From Opitutus sp. (lineage in GTDB: Bacteria; Verrucomicrobiota; Verrucomicrobiia; Opitutales; Opitutaceae), in the NCBI GenBank assembly GCA_024707325.1, contig JANPZY010000001.1:372001-436000 (forward strand): a stretch of DNA of 64,000 bases, given 5' to 3'. Each line of letters opens with the position of its first letter. Position 1 is the stretch's first letter. The position numbers and the translations under genes are program-made. The notes beneath the pieces are model-generated. The model was not told the origin of the DNA. It worked only from the letters and a program-made list of their open reading frames with translations, and made no database searches. Of the stretch, positions 33,886 through 44,600 are shown piece by piece.

Positions 33886-36021
33886 CTAAACTGTGTCACC
33901 GTTGAGAGCGGCAGAACAAGCGCTCGCATCTGACGTGCATAGCGCCGATGCCCAATCCCGAATCCGCGAATCGTCGGGCCACCGTGACGCTGCCCCCTGG
34001 AAATATGCCGACGCCCTCTCTGCGTTGCCGATCCGCAGACATGCTTCACCGGCCGCGAACCAGAAATCCGCATTGTCGTTCTCGATTTCGACGCATTGTG
34101 CGAATTGCTCGGCCGCGAGCGAAAAATCCTCGGTCCTGCGATAGGCACAACCCAGTGCGAAACGGAAGTCGGCTCGTCGCGCATCAGCCGCCACCGCTGC
34201 CTCAAGGAAAGCTCTTTCTTTTTGCAGCAGCTCATCGCGCACGTCTGTCCGCGGCTCGCGTTCCGCCAGCCGCGCCACGGCGATCGCACAGATGAAATGA
34301 GGTTCGGCCAACGCGGAGTCCGTGCGCAGCGCGAGATTCGCGTAATGCTGCGCGGCTGCAAAATCGAGCATCTCGGTCGCTTTCCACGCGATCGTAAGAT
34401 AGCGGTGCGAGATCCACGGCCAAGGCATCGCCCGCGCGCTCCACTCAAGCAGAGCCACGCGAGGATTGTCTGGCTGCGCACGTCGGGCGCTCGCGACCAT
34501 CTTCTGAAATAGGGCTTCGTTCTTCGCCTCGATCGCAAGCTCCGCGAGCACGAGGTAGCCGTCGGATTGTCGAGGGTTCTGCGTCACCGCGTTTTTTGCG
34601 CGAAGGAGCGCCCCCTGAACATCGCCGGCATCGAGGTATTTTTTGGCTTCATTTGCCAATTCGTCCGCTGGCGAAGCCGACTTCTTGCTCGGACCGAAAA
34701 GCGCCTGCGATGCTTGCCTCGGCGCCAAGCCCATCGGAGCCAACCGTAGCTGCAGCGTTGCAATGTCTGAAGGCGACGCATCCCAACACCACAACCGGCG
34801 GGCCGATGTCGCTGCCGCTTCGGTCGTGATGCCCTTTGTGCTGACGATCGCGAGATCCGGCGCGATCTGCTGCTGAGCATCGAGCGCAACCACTCGCACG
34901 CGCGGCAAAGTCGCGGCAATCGCGTCCCAAGTTGGCCGCTGAGCCTCATCCACTGCGACGAGCACATGTTCCTGCTGACGGTGCAGTTCGTTGACGACAT
35001 CGTAGGCTACCAGCACACCATCGAGTTGAGTCCCTCCGGGGAAAGTGATGGAGGTCGATGCCGCACTCGGAGTCGCGAAGGCGGCCTGCTCTTGTCCTGA
35101 AAAAACCAGTTCGGCAAACGCCGCCTGCCGCCGCGCCAAGCTAAAGTTCTCTTCAAACCAGCGACGACCCGCTTCGCCGATCGCCCGCGCTTCGTCCGGA
35201 TGCGCGAGGAAGTGACGGGCTTTTTCGACGAGGTCTTCCGCGCTCTCGTATGAAACCTTCGCGACGCCTTCGCGGAGCAAATCGTCCAACCCGGATCCAG
35301 GTGCGAGACGATCCGTCAGCAGCATCGCGCCACCCGCGATGGTCTCGAAGACTCGCAGATTCAGATCGCCGTTCATCGACGCATTCAGCCCGATAAGCGA
35401 CTCGCCATAGTGCGCGAGCACTTCGGACTGCCGCACTTCCTTCCACGCGAGCGGAAGCTTGGCTTCGATCAACGCAGCAAACAATCGCTGACGCCGGAAG
35501 TGATAGCCGGCTTTGCCGACCAGAGCCAGTTGTGCGCGCCGCGTGTCCTGCAACGCCGTGCGAGCACGTTCATCGCCGTGCACAAACGTGAGGCCGGGAA
35601 TCCAGTGCACGTTGCGAACGCCCGCGGCCCGATAGAACGGGATGTGGTGGCGATCATACAACACGACGACCCGGTCAAAGGGCTCGCTCGCCGCATAGCG
35701 CACCATCTCCGACAACGCTCGTTCACCCCAATGTGAATCGGCCGCGAACAACACCACCGGGCAGTGAAACGCCCGGATGTTGCGAGGCTTGATGCCGAAA
35801 CCGCAATCAACGTGACACACCACCACATCGGGTTGCTGATCACTCGGAATGTCGCGGGCGATCTCCGCGAGATCGAATGCGCCGTAAGGCGTCGATTTCG
35901 AGATCCAGCGACCGTCGATCTGCCGGCTCACGAAAAACGGTCCGGCGTTGATCTGTTCCGCAGCCAGACGCGGCGGCGCCATGTGATGCGGAGGCTGGCA
36001 ACTGAGGAAGAGGACGCGCAC
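33886..36021 (-). CDS. glycosyltransferase with C-terminal TPR region (CgeB-like)
   Basis: 711 residues. The N-terminal part (about 1-310) is a CgeB-like GT-B enzyme: MRVLFLSCQPPHHMAPPRLA, QQPDVVVCHVDCGFG, RVVVLYDRHHIPFYRAAGV and the sugar-nucleotide end YGESLIGLNASMNGDLNLRV, FETIAGGAMLLTDRLAPG. A second compact domain (about 325-450, LVAYDVVNELHRQQEHVLVA, RRLWCWDASPSD) precedes several TPRs (about 460-690). The same order is seen in the fusion at 41674 and, after repair, in the broken gene at 38593. Probably a flagellin glycan enzyme. Confidence 0.8.
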   Translation of the reverse strand: MRVLFLSCQPPHHMAPPRLAAEQINAGPFFVSRQIDGRWISKSTPYGAFDLAEIARDIPSDQQPDVVVCHVDCGFGIKPRNIRAFHCPVVLFAADSHWGERALSEMVRYAASEPFDRVVVLYDRHHIPFYRAAGVRNVHWIPGLTFVHGDERARTALQDTRRAQLALVGKAGYHFRRQRLFAALIEAKLPLAWKEVRQSEVLAHYGESLIGLNASMNGDLNLRVFETIAGGAMLLTDRLAPGSGLDDLLREGVAKVSYESAEDLVEKARHFLAHPDEARAIGEAGRRWFEENFSLARRQAAFAELVFSGQEQAAFATPSAASTSITFPGGTQLDGVLVAYDVVNELHRQQEHVLVAVDEAQRPTWDAIAATLPRVRVVALDAQQQIAPDLAIVSTKGITTEAAATSARRLWCWDASPSDIATLQLRLAPMGLAPRQASQALFGPSKKSASPADELANEAKKYLDAGDVQGALLRAKNAVTQNPRQSDGYLVLAELAIEAKNEALFQKMVASARRAQPDNPRVALLEWSARAMPWPWISHRYLTIAWKATEMLDFAAAQHYANLALRTDSALAEPHFICAIAVARLAEREPRTDVRDELLQKERAFLEAAVAADARRADFRFALGCAYRRTEDFSLAAEQFAQCVEIENDNADFWFAAGEACLRIGNAERASAYFQGAASRWPDDSRIRDWASALCTSDASACSAALNGDTV

Positions 36022-36035
36022 GGGAACTATTCCGC

Positions 36036-36938
36036 TCAGGCAGCCTGCACCGCACTCGACTTCGCCAGGCGCGAGAGATGCGCCAGACAGGCTGCCTCGT
36101 CCATCTTGGCGAGAACCGGGGTTGGAATCTTGCAGAGCAGACTGGTCATCAGACGAATGGCCTGACTGCGCGCGAGCTGTTGCAGCGGTGGTGAGATTGG
36201 GATCTCACGCGTGACATCTCGGCGGACGATGGTGAGTCGCTCGCTTGAGGATTGAACAGAATAAGCCGCTCGGGTGAACCAGCGTCCCCACGGCATCATG
36301 CCAGCGACCATCCGGTTGATCGCCTCCTGAAAGTGAAGTTGCCGATTGAGAAACTCATCGACGGACGCGCTGGGAGCAGGCGGGGTGGAATTTACGACGC
36401 GCTCTTCATCTGAGTGGCGCAGAAACTCCAGCTGCCGGTGATCAATGTCGGTTCGGGAATGCCCAGCCTGCTTGAGCCGTTCATAGAAATCCTCGTCGTC
36501 GAAGCCATAGCGACGAATCACCTCCGAATATCCGTTTACTTCCTCCCACTGCGCGCGGGTGAATACGCATTGCCCGTTCGCGCACGTCTTGCCGACCGCG
36601 TTCCCGGCCCGCCAGTTGCCGGCGTAAAAACGGCCGGGCGCAGGTTGGAGAGACACAATGGCCGCATCCGGCAAGCAATCGGCATCGCACTTCAGGATGA
36701 CGTCACCTTTCGCTTCAGAAACACCGAGATTGTAGGCATACGCCAGAACCCACTTCGGCTCGTCGACTGCGCGAATGATACGAATACGTGGATCAAGGGC
36801 TAGCAGATCGTCGAACGGCTCACGCGTGGACCAATCGACCAGCACGAACTCCGAGATGTCCGGCAACTTCAACCATGCCGGGAGCGTGTGTCGCAGATGC
36901 GACTCACGATTCATGCAAGCGGTAACCAGAGAGATCAT
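36036..36938 (-). CDS. family 2 (GT-A) glycosyltransferase
   Basis: 300 residues. Begins MISLVTACMNRESHLRHTLP, the GT2 start with the acidic residue VLVDWSTREPF, followed by the metal-binding motif VILKCDADCLPD (about 90-100) and CANGQCVFTRAQWEEVNGYS, RYGFDDEDFYERLKQAG, typical of the C-terminal galactosyl/GalNAc-transferase-like half. The remaining 80 residues have no obvious domain. In the glycosylation block, no frameshift seen. Confidence 0.85.
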   Translation of the reverse strand: MISLVTACMNRESHLRHTLPAWLKLPDISEFVLVDWSTREPFDDLLALDPRIRIIRAVDEPKWVLAYAYNLGVSEAKGDVILKCDADCLPDAAIVSLQPAPGRFYAGNWRAGNAVGKTCANGQCVFTRAQWEEVNGYSEVIRRYGFDDEDFYERLKQAGHSRTDIDHRQLEFLRHSDEERVVNSTPPAPSASVDEFLNRQLHFQEAINRMVAGMMPWGRWFTRAAYSVQSSSERLTIVRRDVTREIPISPPLQQLARSQAIRLMTSLLCKIPTPVLAKMDEAACLAHLSRLAKSSAVQAA

Positions 36939-37032
36939 GAGGGGTGTCCGTGGGAAAGTTATCTACGTTGAGCGGCCAGCCAGAGCCGAGATTTCTCTCT
37001 CGTGGATCCGCCGCGTCTCGGAATGCGCAACA

Positions 37033-38577
37033 TCATCCTTGGTGGACGGAGGCTAAGGAGCGCTCTCCATTGAGCCGCGCAGTTGGAACGCTTTCTCCCA
37101 CGAGCGGAAACGAGGGAGGCCCCGCCAAAAGGGCGAGGAACGCGTCTAGTTCCTTGGGAATGCAATAATACTCGGTGAAGACATGGAAAAAGCGGCAGCA
37201 GGCGCGGTGATCATTTTTCCGCAGCCCTTCGTTCAACACTCTGTCCAAAGCTGGAGCAACTGCCCTTGCATCGTCCGCTTCGTGCGTAAACCCGAGGCCG
37301 CCGTAGTAGGCCGATCCACAAAGCAGAACCTCCTTCCCCATCAGTAACGCCTCAAGGCCTGCTTGTGAGTTCATGGTCACACAAACGTCCGCTCGGCTGA
37401 TTAATCCATAGGTCGAAAAACTGTTCTCCGTATCGACAATGAGGCGATTGCCCATCTCGTCGCGACACGCCGAAAAACGCTCGTCACGCGCCAGCCACCC
37501 TTTCGTCAGTTCGCGATAAAACGGTTCGTCCGTTTTGAAGGTGGCGCACTCTTTTGGATGTAGTTTCACGATCAACGTCGCGCCATGCTTTCTCGCGTAA
37601 TCGGCAGTAGCGTGGATGGCATCGATCTGAGAGGTAACCCCCCGTCGGCCAAACACCACCGAGGCGTCGGTCCCCACCTGTGCCAAATAGACAATAACAG
37701 GCCCGCCGGGGATCTCCGGCAGAGCGGCTCCGCTGGGCGAGTTGTGCTCGGCCGTCTTGTAGATGGAAAGCGAAGCCAAATAATTCTCGGTGCTTCTCGT
37801 CGCAACGACGTCGTCCACCAAGTCGCCTAGTCGCCAATAGTAATTTTGGGCCAAGTGGGTATTTACGGCGATGCCGCATATATCCTCCCACACCAACAGG
37901 TCCTTTCGGAGTGTATTCTCGACCGCTACGACCCGAATGCCGGAACGAATCGCAGCATCTCGCATCACCGCCGCGATCAGATGATACCCTTGCGCGAGAA
38001 GAACCACTTCGGGCTGATATGCGGCGACAAAATCGTCCGCTTCATCGATCATTTCCGCGGCTTCAGCAAAGATCCGTTTGATCACGCTAAACTGAGCAGG
38101 CTCTTGTGGATCGATCTCCTCAGGGAGCGCTCGCAAGTGAAGCGAGAGCGGATACTGGCAAAGCTTCCAAAGCACGCGGCCTTTATGGGCAAAATGCCGC
38201 ACGCTTCCTGGCGTAAGGCCCTCAAGAGACCGCCTCCCCGTGCATCGACTGGCCGCAAACACCGGAGTGAACCAGCCGTTCGCCAGGGTCTTTCGCACCA
38301 ACTCGACCCAATCAAAATAAAACCACGGCTGAAATACGATGATCCCACATCGCCCTCCGAGCCCCGCTTGCTGACGAGCCAACTGAGCATCGCGTCGCGT
38401 CGCCCCGATGGAAGATATCAATTGGATGAGCTTAAGCGCGGCGTCGTAATGAACCTCTGGATCATACGCGACCGCTCGAAAAACATCCAACGCACTCTCA
38501 GGCTTCCCTCCTCGCATGGCAGCAGCAAGGAGTGATTGGTAAAGTTGAGTGGATGAAGGCACGTTTGTCATGGGCAT
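37033..38577 (-). CDS. capsule-type (KpsC/KpsS-like) glycosyltransferase
   Basis: 514 residues. The N-terminal 70 residues are TPR-like (ALDVFRAVAYDPEVHYDAAL). The rest follows the capsule-synthesis KpsS/KpsC pattern, notably HGATLIVKLHPKECATF, YGLISRADVCVTMNSQAGLE and ALLMGKEVLLCGSAYYGGLG, with the His-Pro-Lys and Asn-Ser-x-x-Gly residues of the family. Such enzymes transfer Kdo or other acid sugars. The start could also be the ATG three codons later. The base composition dips somewhat below its neighbours. Confidence 0.75.
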   Translation of the reverse strand: MPMTNVPSSTQLYQSLLAAAMRGGKPESALDVFRAVAYDPEVHYDAALKLIQLISSIGATRRDAQLARQQAGLGGRCGIIVFQPWFYFDWVELVRKTLANGWFTPVFAASRCTGRRSLEGLTPGSVRHFAHKGRVLWKLCQYPLSLHLRALPEEIDPQEPAQFSVIKRIFAEAAEMIDEADDFVAAYQPEVVLLAQGYHLIAAVMRDAAIRSGIRVVAVENTLRKDLLVWEDICGIAVNTHLAQNYYWRLGDLVDDVVATRSTENYLASLSIYKTAEHNSPSGAALPEIPGGPVIVYLAQVGTDASVVFGRRGVTSQIDAIHATADYARKHGATLIVKLHPKECATFKTDEPFYRELTKGWLARDERFSACRDEMGNRLIVDTENSFSTYGLISRADVCVTMNSQAGLEALLMGKEVLLCGSAYYGGLGFTHEADDARAVAPALDRVLNEGLRKNDHRACCRFFHVFTEYYCIPKELDAFLALLAGPPSFPLVGESVPTARLNGERSLASVHQG

Positions 38578-38592
38578 GCGCTAAAACGAGGG

Positions 38593-40627
38593 CTAAACAA
38601 CGCCCTCCAGCTCGAGCGGGAGTTCAGAGCGAGGTTCAAAATACCACTGCCATGAGGCCGGAAGCGGTCGCCCTGCCTCAAGCGAGGCCCAAACCCACTC
38701 GCCGTAGTTGGGACTCACGAACGCCGGAGTCACTGTCTTGGCATTCTGGATACACTCCGTTCGCACGTCCGCGCGCATGAGTTCAGCGATCGCGCGCGCA
38801 GCTTCATCCGGATGATAACTCGAGCACCGTCCTACTCCTAAGCTCGTGACGAATCGAGCGGCCGCCGTGTCAGGGTGCCCCAACACAAGCATCGGCGTGA
38901 ACGACTGCGTGAGGATAAAGACCATACGCGACGGGAGGCTCAGTCGCGTCAACCACTCGTCCTTCTCCGTGCCGTCGAGCATTCCGCTTGGAACGATCAC
39001 GAAAGGATACGTGGCCAGCTTGGCGGCCAACTCCGACTCAGCAATGAATCCACAGCAACGGATTCCCTCCTGCTCCAGTTGCTCCTTCGTCATTCCATAC
39101 CACGACAGGTTCGTGTTGCCGAACCAGTCAAGTGGCAGGCCCGAGGCTCGGACCAAGCTCCGCAGCTGCGCAAGCTGTCCCTCCGACCAGATATTCCCCA
39201 CCAGCACACCGCGAGGCGCGTCGTCCGTTGGTTGCCAGTGATTCGGCGCCTGCAACGCCAGCGAATCCATCAACGGTGGCACCACGCCCATCGACAGGCC
39301 AAACCGAGCCTCATACGCATCGCGCATCTCGGCCGAGATCGCCAGCCGCAGCGACGACATCGCCAAAGTCTGTTGCGCGATCTCGGGCGGAACGCTCGAC
39401 GCATAGAGCGTTTGATCGTCCATCACATACGTGCACATCGGCGCACCCGACAACCGCTGCGCCGCGATCGCGTTTTCGAAGTCCTCGGCCGTAAAAGGCA
39501 CGCAGAGAATGCGCCGGATGCGGAAGCGTTTCAGCAGCTTCCCTAACACGTCCATCCGTTGCTCAATCGTGAAGCCCGTGCCTTTCAGCACGAAATGATC
39601 ACCCGGTATCTCCACCTTCCCTCCATAGAGCGTCAGCGAGCGCACTGTGATCATCGGTTCACCCGCCGCGAACATCCGTTTCATCAGCACACCAGAGCCA
39701 TGGAACCTCGAGACCTCGTTGTAACAAACGATGAGGTCGCGTTCCTCTTTTTCCGCGGAGGAAAAATCGGCGCAAAGTTTTGCCTGCCATTTTTTCGCCA
39801 GCGGCGCGGCGCGGTGCCAAGCAGGGACGTCATGCAGTGCGTCTTCCGCGATCTCCGGTCGGCCTCGCAGCAGGGCCACGTGAGCCAACGCGAACTGCGC
39901 GACCCCGTCGGTTTTGTTGAAAACCGTCGCATGCAACAGGAGACCAAACGCATCCTCGTCCCGCCCCCTTTTGCAAAAGTAGCAAAGCAAGTTCCACGAG
40001 GGATCGGACATCCCCAGACGGTGACGCCGTGAGCTGGGGCAGCATCGCGACCGCATTCGCCAAATCTCCCTGCTGAGCGCAATACGCCATCGCTAGGAAA
40101 ATCACCTCCGCGTTTTTTGGGTCGGTGCGCGATGCCAACAACGCGCTCGCCTTCGTCGCACCGGGATTCTGCGTCAACTCGCGCCAGCCGTGTCGGACGA
40201 GCCGCTGCACATGAAGCGGTCGCTCACCTGCCTGGACGCGTTGTTCGAGTTTCCGCCACTGCGGATCTGCCGGCGCTTCAACTTTCAGCCGGTTAGCCAG
40301 CTTCCCAAAAGAGATCCCGATTGCCCGCCTCAAATGCCACCTCCGCCATCACCCGCAACGCGATGGTGCTGCGACTCGGCCCTTTCAAAATTTCCTTCGC
40401 CCGCTCCACCGCGTCCACGTAGTCGCCCCGCTCAAGGCCGCCTGGGCCGCGATTTCTGCGGGCTTCAAATTCATCGGACGCACGGCCCAAGTCGGTCCCG
40501 CCACCGCAAAGCCACGGCGCTGCGCCACCGCCACCTGTGTCACGACACCGTCATTTTTTCCGCCTACCCAACATACGCCGCGAAAGCGTGCGACGTTGTC
40601 CGGAAAAACCTCACCTTGGGTAAGCAC
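38593..40627 (-). pseudogene. glycosyltransferase with TPRs, middle and C-terminal part (three frameshifts)
   Basis: The longest uninterrupted piece, 38593-40056, encodes the C-terminal GT (EERDLIVCYNEVSRFHGSG, PMCTYVMDDQTLYASSVPPE, FVIVPSGMLDGTEKDEW). Upstream the frame changes three times: extra base in the C5 run 39964-39968 (repair gives LALLLLQKGRDEDAFGLLLH), extra base near 40309-40312 (repair gives NRDLFWKLANRLKVEA), missing base near 40441 (repair gives AALERGDYVDAVERAKEIL). Repaired, the region is TPRs followed by the transferase, and it continues into the upstream piece at 40611. It is either a decaying gene or a poorly assembled stretch. Confidence 0.65.
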
Positions 40628-41336
40628 GAGAAAATGAGCGCCGACACTGCCGTTCCCTCACTCCCAGTCCCTTCGGTCTCGAGTTGCGCAATGATATCGC
40701 CAGCCTCATTGCGCGCGCATTGGCACTGCAAACGAACGTGATGCGGCCCGACTCCGCGCGCACACTCCGGACGGTTTCACACAACGTGAGCTCGAGCGGG
40801 ATCGGTCTCTTGGCCCCGACCAGTTCTTCGGCGCCTCGACTCATCCATGTCTCAAATTCTAAAGCGCGCTCGAACTCTAGCGGGCCTTCGTTTTCGACAG
40901 TCGTTTCGCGCCAGGGCATCCAGCGCGCGCGAAAACCCTCCGCTTCGAAATAGGCAAGATCCCGCTTCTCACCGCCATAAACGATTGCGTCGTAACCCCC
41001 AGACTGAGCCTCGGAGATCGCTGCCTGGATCGGAGTGCCCGGATAGACGCATTCGCCGACGACCAGAACCTTGGGGATCGTCAGTGACGGAGGGAGGCGC
41101 AACGGCTGCGGCGCCCGTGGATCAAAGATCCGCACGAACATCTCGGGCTGCTGCTCCGACGGCAAACGGCTCAGCACAGTCGCCAAGGCCTCTTCTCCAA
41201 ATGGTGCCGCAAGCGAGAGCACAAACCCGCCAAAAATCCGATCACGATACGCCGGTCCACAGTTCACCTGCTCCACCCCAAGCCGAGGCACGGGATGGAT
41301 CTCGGGGGGAAAATCGCTCCAGCAGAGAACACGCAT
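40611..41336 (-). pseudogene. N-terminal part of the same broken glycosyltransferase
   Basis: Starts MRVLCWSDFPPEIHPVPRLG at 41336 (an upstream in-frame ATG at 41417 gives a sequence unlike the paralogs). The first 200 residues are a shortened version of the N-terminal domain of the 33886 and 41674 genes (PSEQQPEMFVRIFDPR; YDAIVYGGEKRDLAYFEAEG). Near 40757 and near 40649 one base seems to be missing; with both restored the protein runs ESGPHHVRLQCQCARNEAGD, then HFLVLTQGEVFPDN, into the downstream piece, matching paralog positions. Total repaired length would be about 912 residues. Confidence 0.6.
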
Positions 41337-41673
41337 ACGCGGACCAGAACGTCTTTCTACCGCGTTTCGATCCCTTGGATTACGGTCACACCGTCGGCAG
41401 GCGAATCTGGGCTCCAAATCGAACGGACGCCCTTACTTGGAGACCAAAAAAACACCGTTCTCTTCATATCCCGTCCGTTATGCAAATTCCGCGCCTACCC
41501 CCATTACACCCACCCATATAATTATCATACAACTTCTTACGAAAAATTTCGTCTAGTGCCATGTTTTCAGCACCTCATAAGAACAGCCCGTGATGACAAA
41601 ATGGGCAGATTTTGCCGGCGGCTCCTCGTCAGAGAGAGAGAGAGAGAGAGACGTCAGCGACTTCTCTTAGTGA
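41337..41673. other. AT-richer gap with GA microsatellite
   Basis: No gene is seen. It holds a (GA)n run at about 41632-41651 and AT-rich DNA. On the minus strand TTGTAT, 18 bases, TGTAAT (about 41502-41531) looks like a sigma70-type promoter for the broken glycosyltransferase gene. Low GC compared with flanking genes suggests recent sequence turnover. Confidence 0.45.
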
Positions 41674-44600
41674 TCAGGCCGCGCTTGCTTGCGAAGTCAC
41701 AGTCGTCCGAAGCCGGCTTGTGGCACGAACAGCTGGTCCTTGGACTAGCTGTTCCGCTGACTGCAATTCGTGGTTATCTCGCTCTGGCGAGATCGCCGCT
41801 GGACCCTCGGTCCAAAACCACGCCTCTGCCGCGAAGTGCTCTTTGTCGAGCTGCTGCCCAATCGCAGCCGATCGCCTCCGAACCTCCGCTTCGTTCGTCC
41901 GCAGCCACAACAACCGCTCTCGCACAGTAGCGTGGAAAAGCGCGCTGTCCCCGCTGTGCATGATGACGTCGTCTTCGCAGCCAAACAGGCCCATGCTTCC
42001 GACATTCTTGTGTCGGTAGTAGTCCCCATCCACCGGCGAAATCACGGGGACCCCGCCTCTCAGAGCGAAGATCAATGGGTGATGTGGCAATGACACGACC
42101 AAGCGCGCGTTCTGGATTAACATCACGCGCTCCCAAACGCGCTCTCCACCTTCGATCACCGTGGCATCACCGCGGAGTCGTTCGCACAACGCGTGCAGCG
42201 GCGCGACATCTCCGGGCATCATTGGCACCAGGACCAACGGCAGAGTGAAAGACTCGGCGGCTTTCCGACAAACATCCGCGAACTCCTCCATGAACGCGTC
42301 CCTCACTCCCACCCCGGGGTGCATGCGATAACACACGCCAATGTATGAACCGCGTTCCAGTCCGTAGGCACGCAAGGATTGGGCTGCGTCCGGAACAGGA
42401 ATCTTGGCAAAGAATGCATCATCAGGGCGCTCTGCGATCGAAAGCGTCGTGGCGCCAATCGCTCGGGCGACTTCGAGACTATTCCGATCTCTCGTCGTAA
42501 CCTTGACGCTCGCGCCAAGAATCTCGCGAAGCCTCTGCGTGTCTTCGTCGCCCTCGATTGGGCCAATCTGATGACTCCGCAACAGCAGCTTTTTCCCCCA
42601 ATGCTCACACAGTGTTGCAATCAACGCGCAGTCCCACAGTCGTGACCGAGTGGCACTCGTGAGAATGCCGCCCCCATGAAGCACGACTACGTCGGCATCG
42701 CCGATCGCGCTCAGGAGTCGCAACGTCTCCGCAAGATCGACAAAACGCGGCCCGCGCCCAGCGCGCAGACTAGCCAGCGTCTCCGCTTGCGAACCTGCCA
42801 CAAGAAAGGTCCTCAGCTGCGTCCAGCGCTCCACGAAAACCTCACCCGCTTTCCAATACTCGTCATCTTGATCGATCCGGAACAAGCAACGTCGCGGAGC
42901 CGGAACGAGCATCGCGGGAATATCTCCGAGTGTCTTCTGCGTCACCGTCTCGTCGGGAGTGGCCACCACGATTTGGCAGCCCGGAATAGCCGAAGAGGTG
43001 CACTGCACCGCAGACAGAAGCAAAGCTTCGTCTCCTAGATTTCCGTGTCCAGCCCCGCCCAAGACGAGAGCAGATCTTTTCCGCACCATCGATTGCTCAG
43101 CCAATCCTGAAGAACGCGCGGAGTGGTTCATCAAGAAACCCGAGCTGTCTTCAGCAAGACGACCGGCCCTCCGTTGACGCAGTGCGACGAACTCCGCCGA
43201 GAGGCGCTCTTCGATTGTGCGTTTGATCGCGGTCGCCACGCCTTCCGGCGGGAGGTGCATGTAGTCTTTAACCGCAGCGCGGCGCGACTCCGCCTTCGGA
43301 TCGCGGCCGCTGGTTACGTCGTCGAGGAACGCCGCGATCTCCGCCTCTGTCGTCGCAGTCGCGCAGTGTTCGTGCACGAAAGCGCCATCGGCATTGAGGC
43401 CAGGCCCGTTCGGGTTGTGCAAATAAAGCAGCGGACGGCCCGTGACGGCGTATTCGAGCAAAAACGAGGACGCGTCCGTGATGAGCGCCGAGGCCGCCGC
43501 AAACACCGGGAGATAACTCGAGCGACGATCGACCAAAATATTTCCGGCCGCGGCACAGCGTTCGAGAAAGGCTGCGATCTGTTCCGCCGTGAGTATTTTC
43601 CGCTGCTCCAGCGTCGCGAAAAACAGGGGGTGCGGACGAATCACGAACGCGAGGTCCTGACGCCGCGCGAACTCCGCGGGCAGAAACTCCTGCCAACGCA
43701 GGAAGGTCGAGTAACCTTTGCCAAAGGCCGAACTATCGAGCCGCACATCGAACTGCGGATTCCAGAAAACCATTTTTCGCCCGGCGATGAAGCGTTCCAA
43801 CTCCTCGTCGCGCACAGACGCGAGGTCGCGCACGCTGTCCATTTTCGGATGCCCCGTCACGGCCACGTGCGCATCACCCGTTTCGCAGAGTTCCGTGAAG
43901 GTCGCGCGATGACGTCGGCTGCGCGCAAACACCGCCCACGCGAGTTGCTGCAACGTGAGGTTCACGTGCATCGTCGCGTTTTCCGTTCCGCCATGGATTT
44001 CCAGCGCGTAAGGAATGTAGGCGATGCGCGGCACCGAGCGCATGATCTCGTGCGTGCGCCAGCCTTCCGGGCGACTTACGTCGTAGGGATTCTGCAGGAA
44101 CACCACATCCGCGCAGCCCGGCTGCAGGCGAACGTCAGACCAGTGCACGTAAGGAATTCCCTCTTTCTTCAGGAAAGCGAAAACCGCTTCGCGCTCCTCT
44201 TCCTTCACGTAGTAAGGATGATTGTAAGGCAACGCGACGACCGTGACATCCCACGATGGGTCCGCCGCAAACGCGCGATACACCGAGGCCATGCTCGGCC
44301 AAAACGGACCGTGCTGCACGACGAACATCACGCGACGGCGCACGCCGGGCGGCGGCGCGGAAACATCGCCCGAGCCACCGACAGCCCGTTGATGCAGTTG
44401 CAGCGCTTCCAGGAGTCTCCCTTGCCGCTTCATCGCATGACCGTGCCACAGCAGCGGCTGCGGATCGGTGGGCGCGAGTGTGTGGGCGCGCTGAAATGCG
44501 TCTGCCGCCGCATCGTAGCGCTTCGCCGCAAACAACGCCTTCCCCAGTGCGAACCACGACGCATCGTGACGCGAGTCGAGTCGCACCGCAGTTTGAAACG

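Noticed and set aside
41632-41653. Phase-variable GA repeat controlling a gene
   Set aside because: The run is not in a coding sequence and is about 300 bases from the nearest downstream start; no evidence that its length affects expression.
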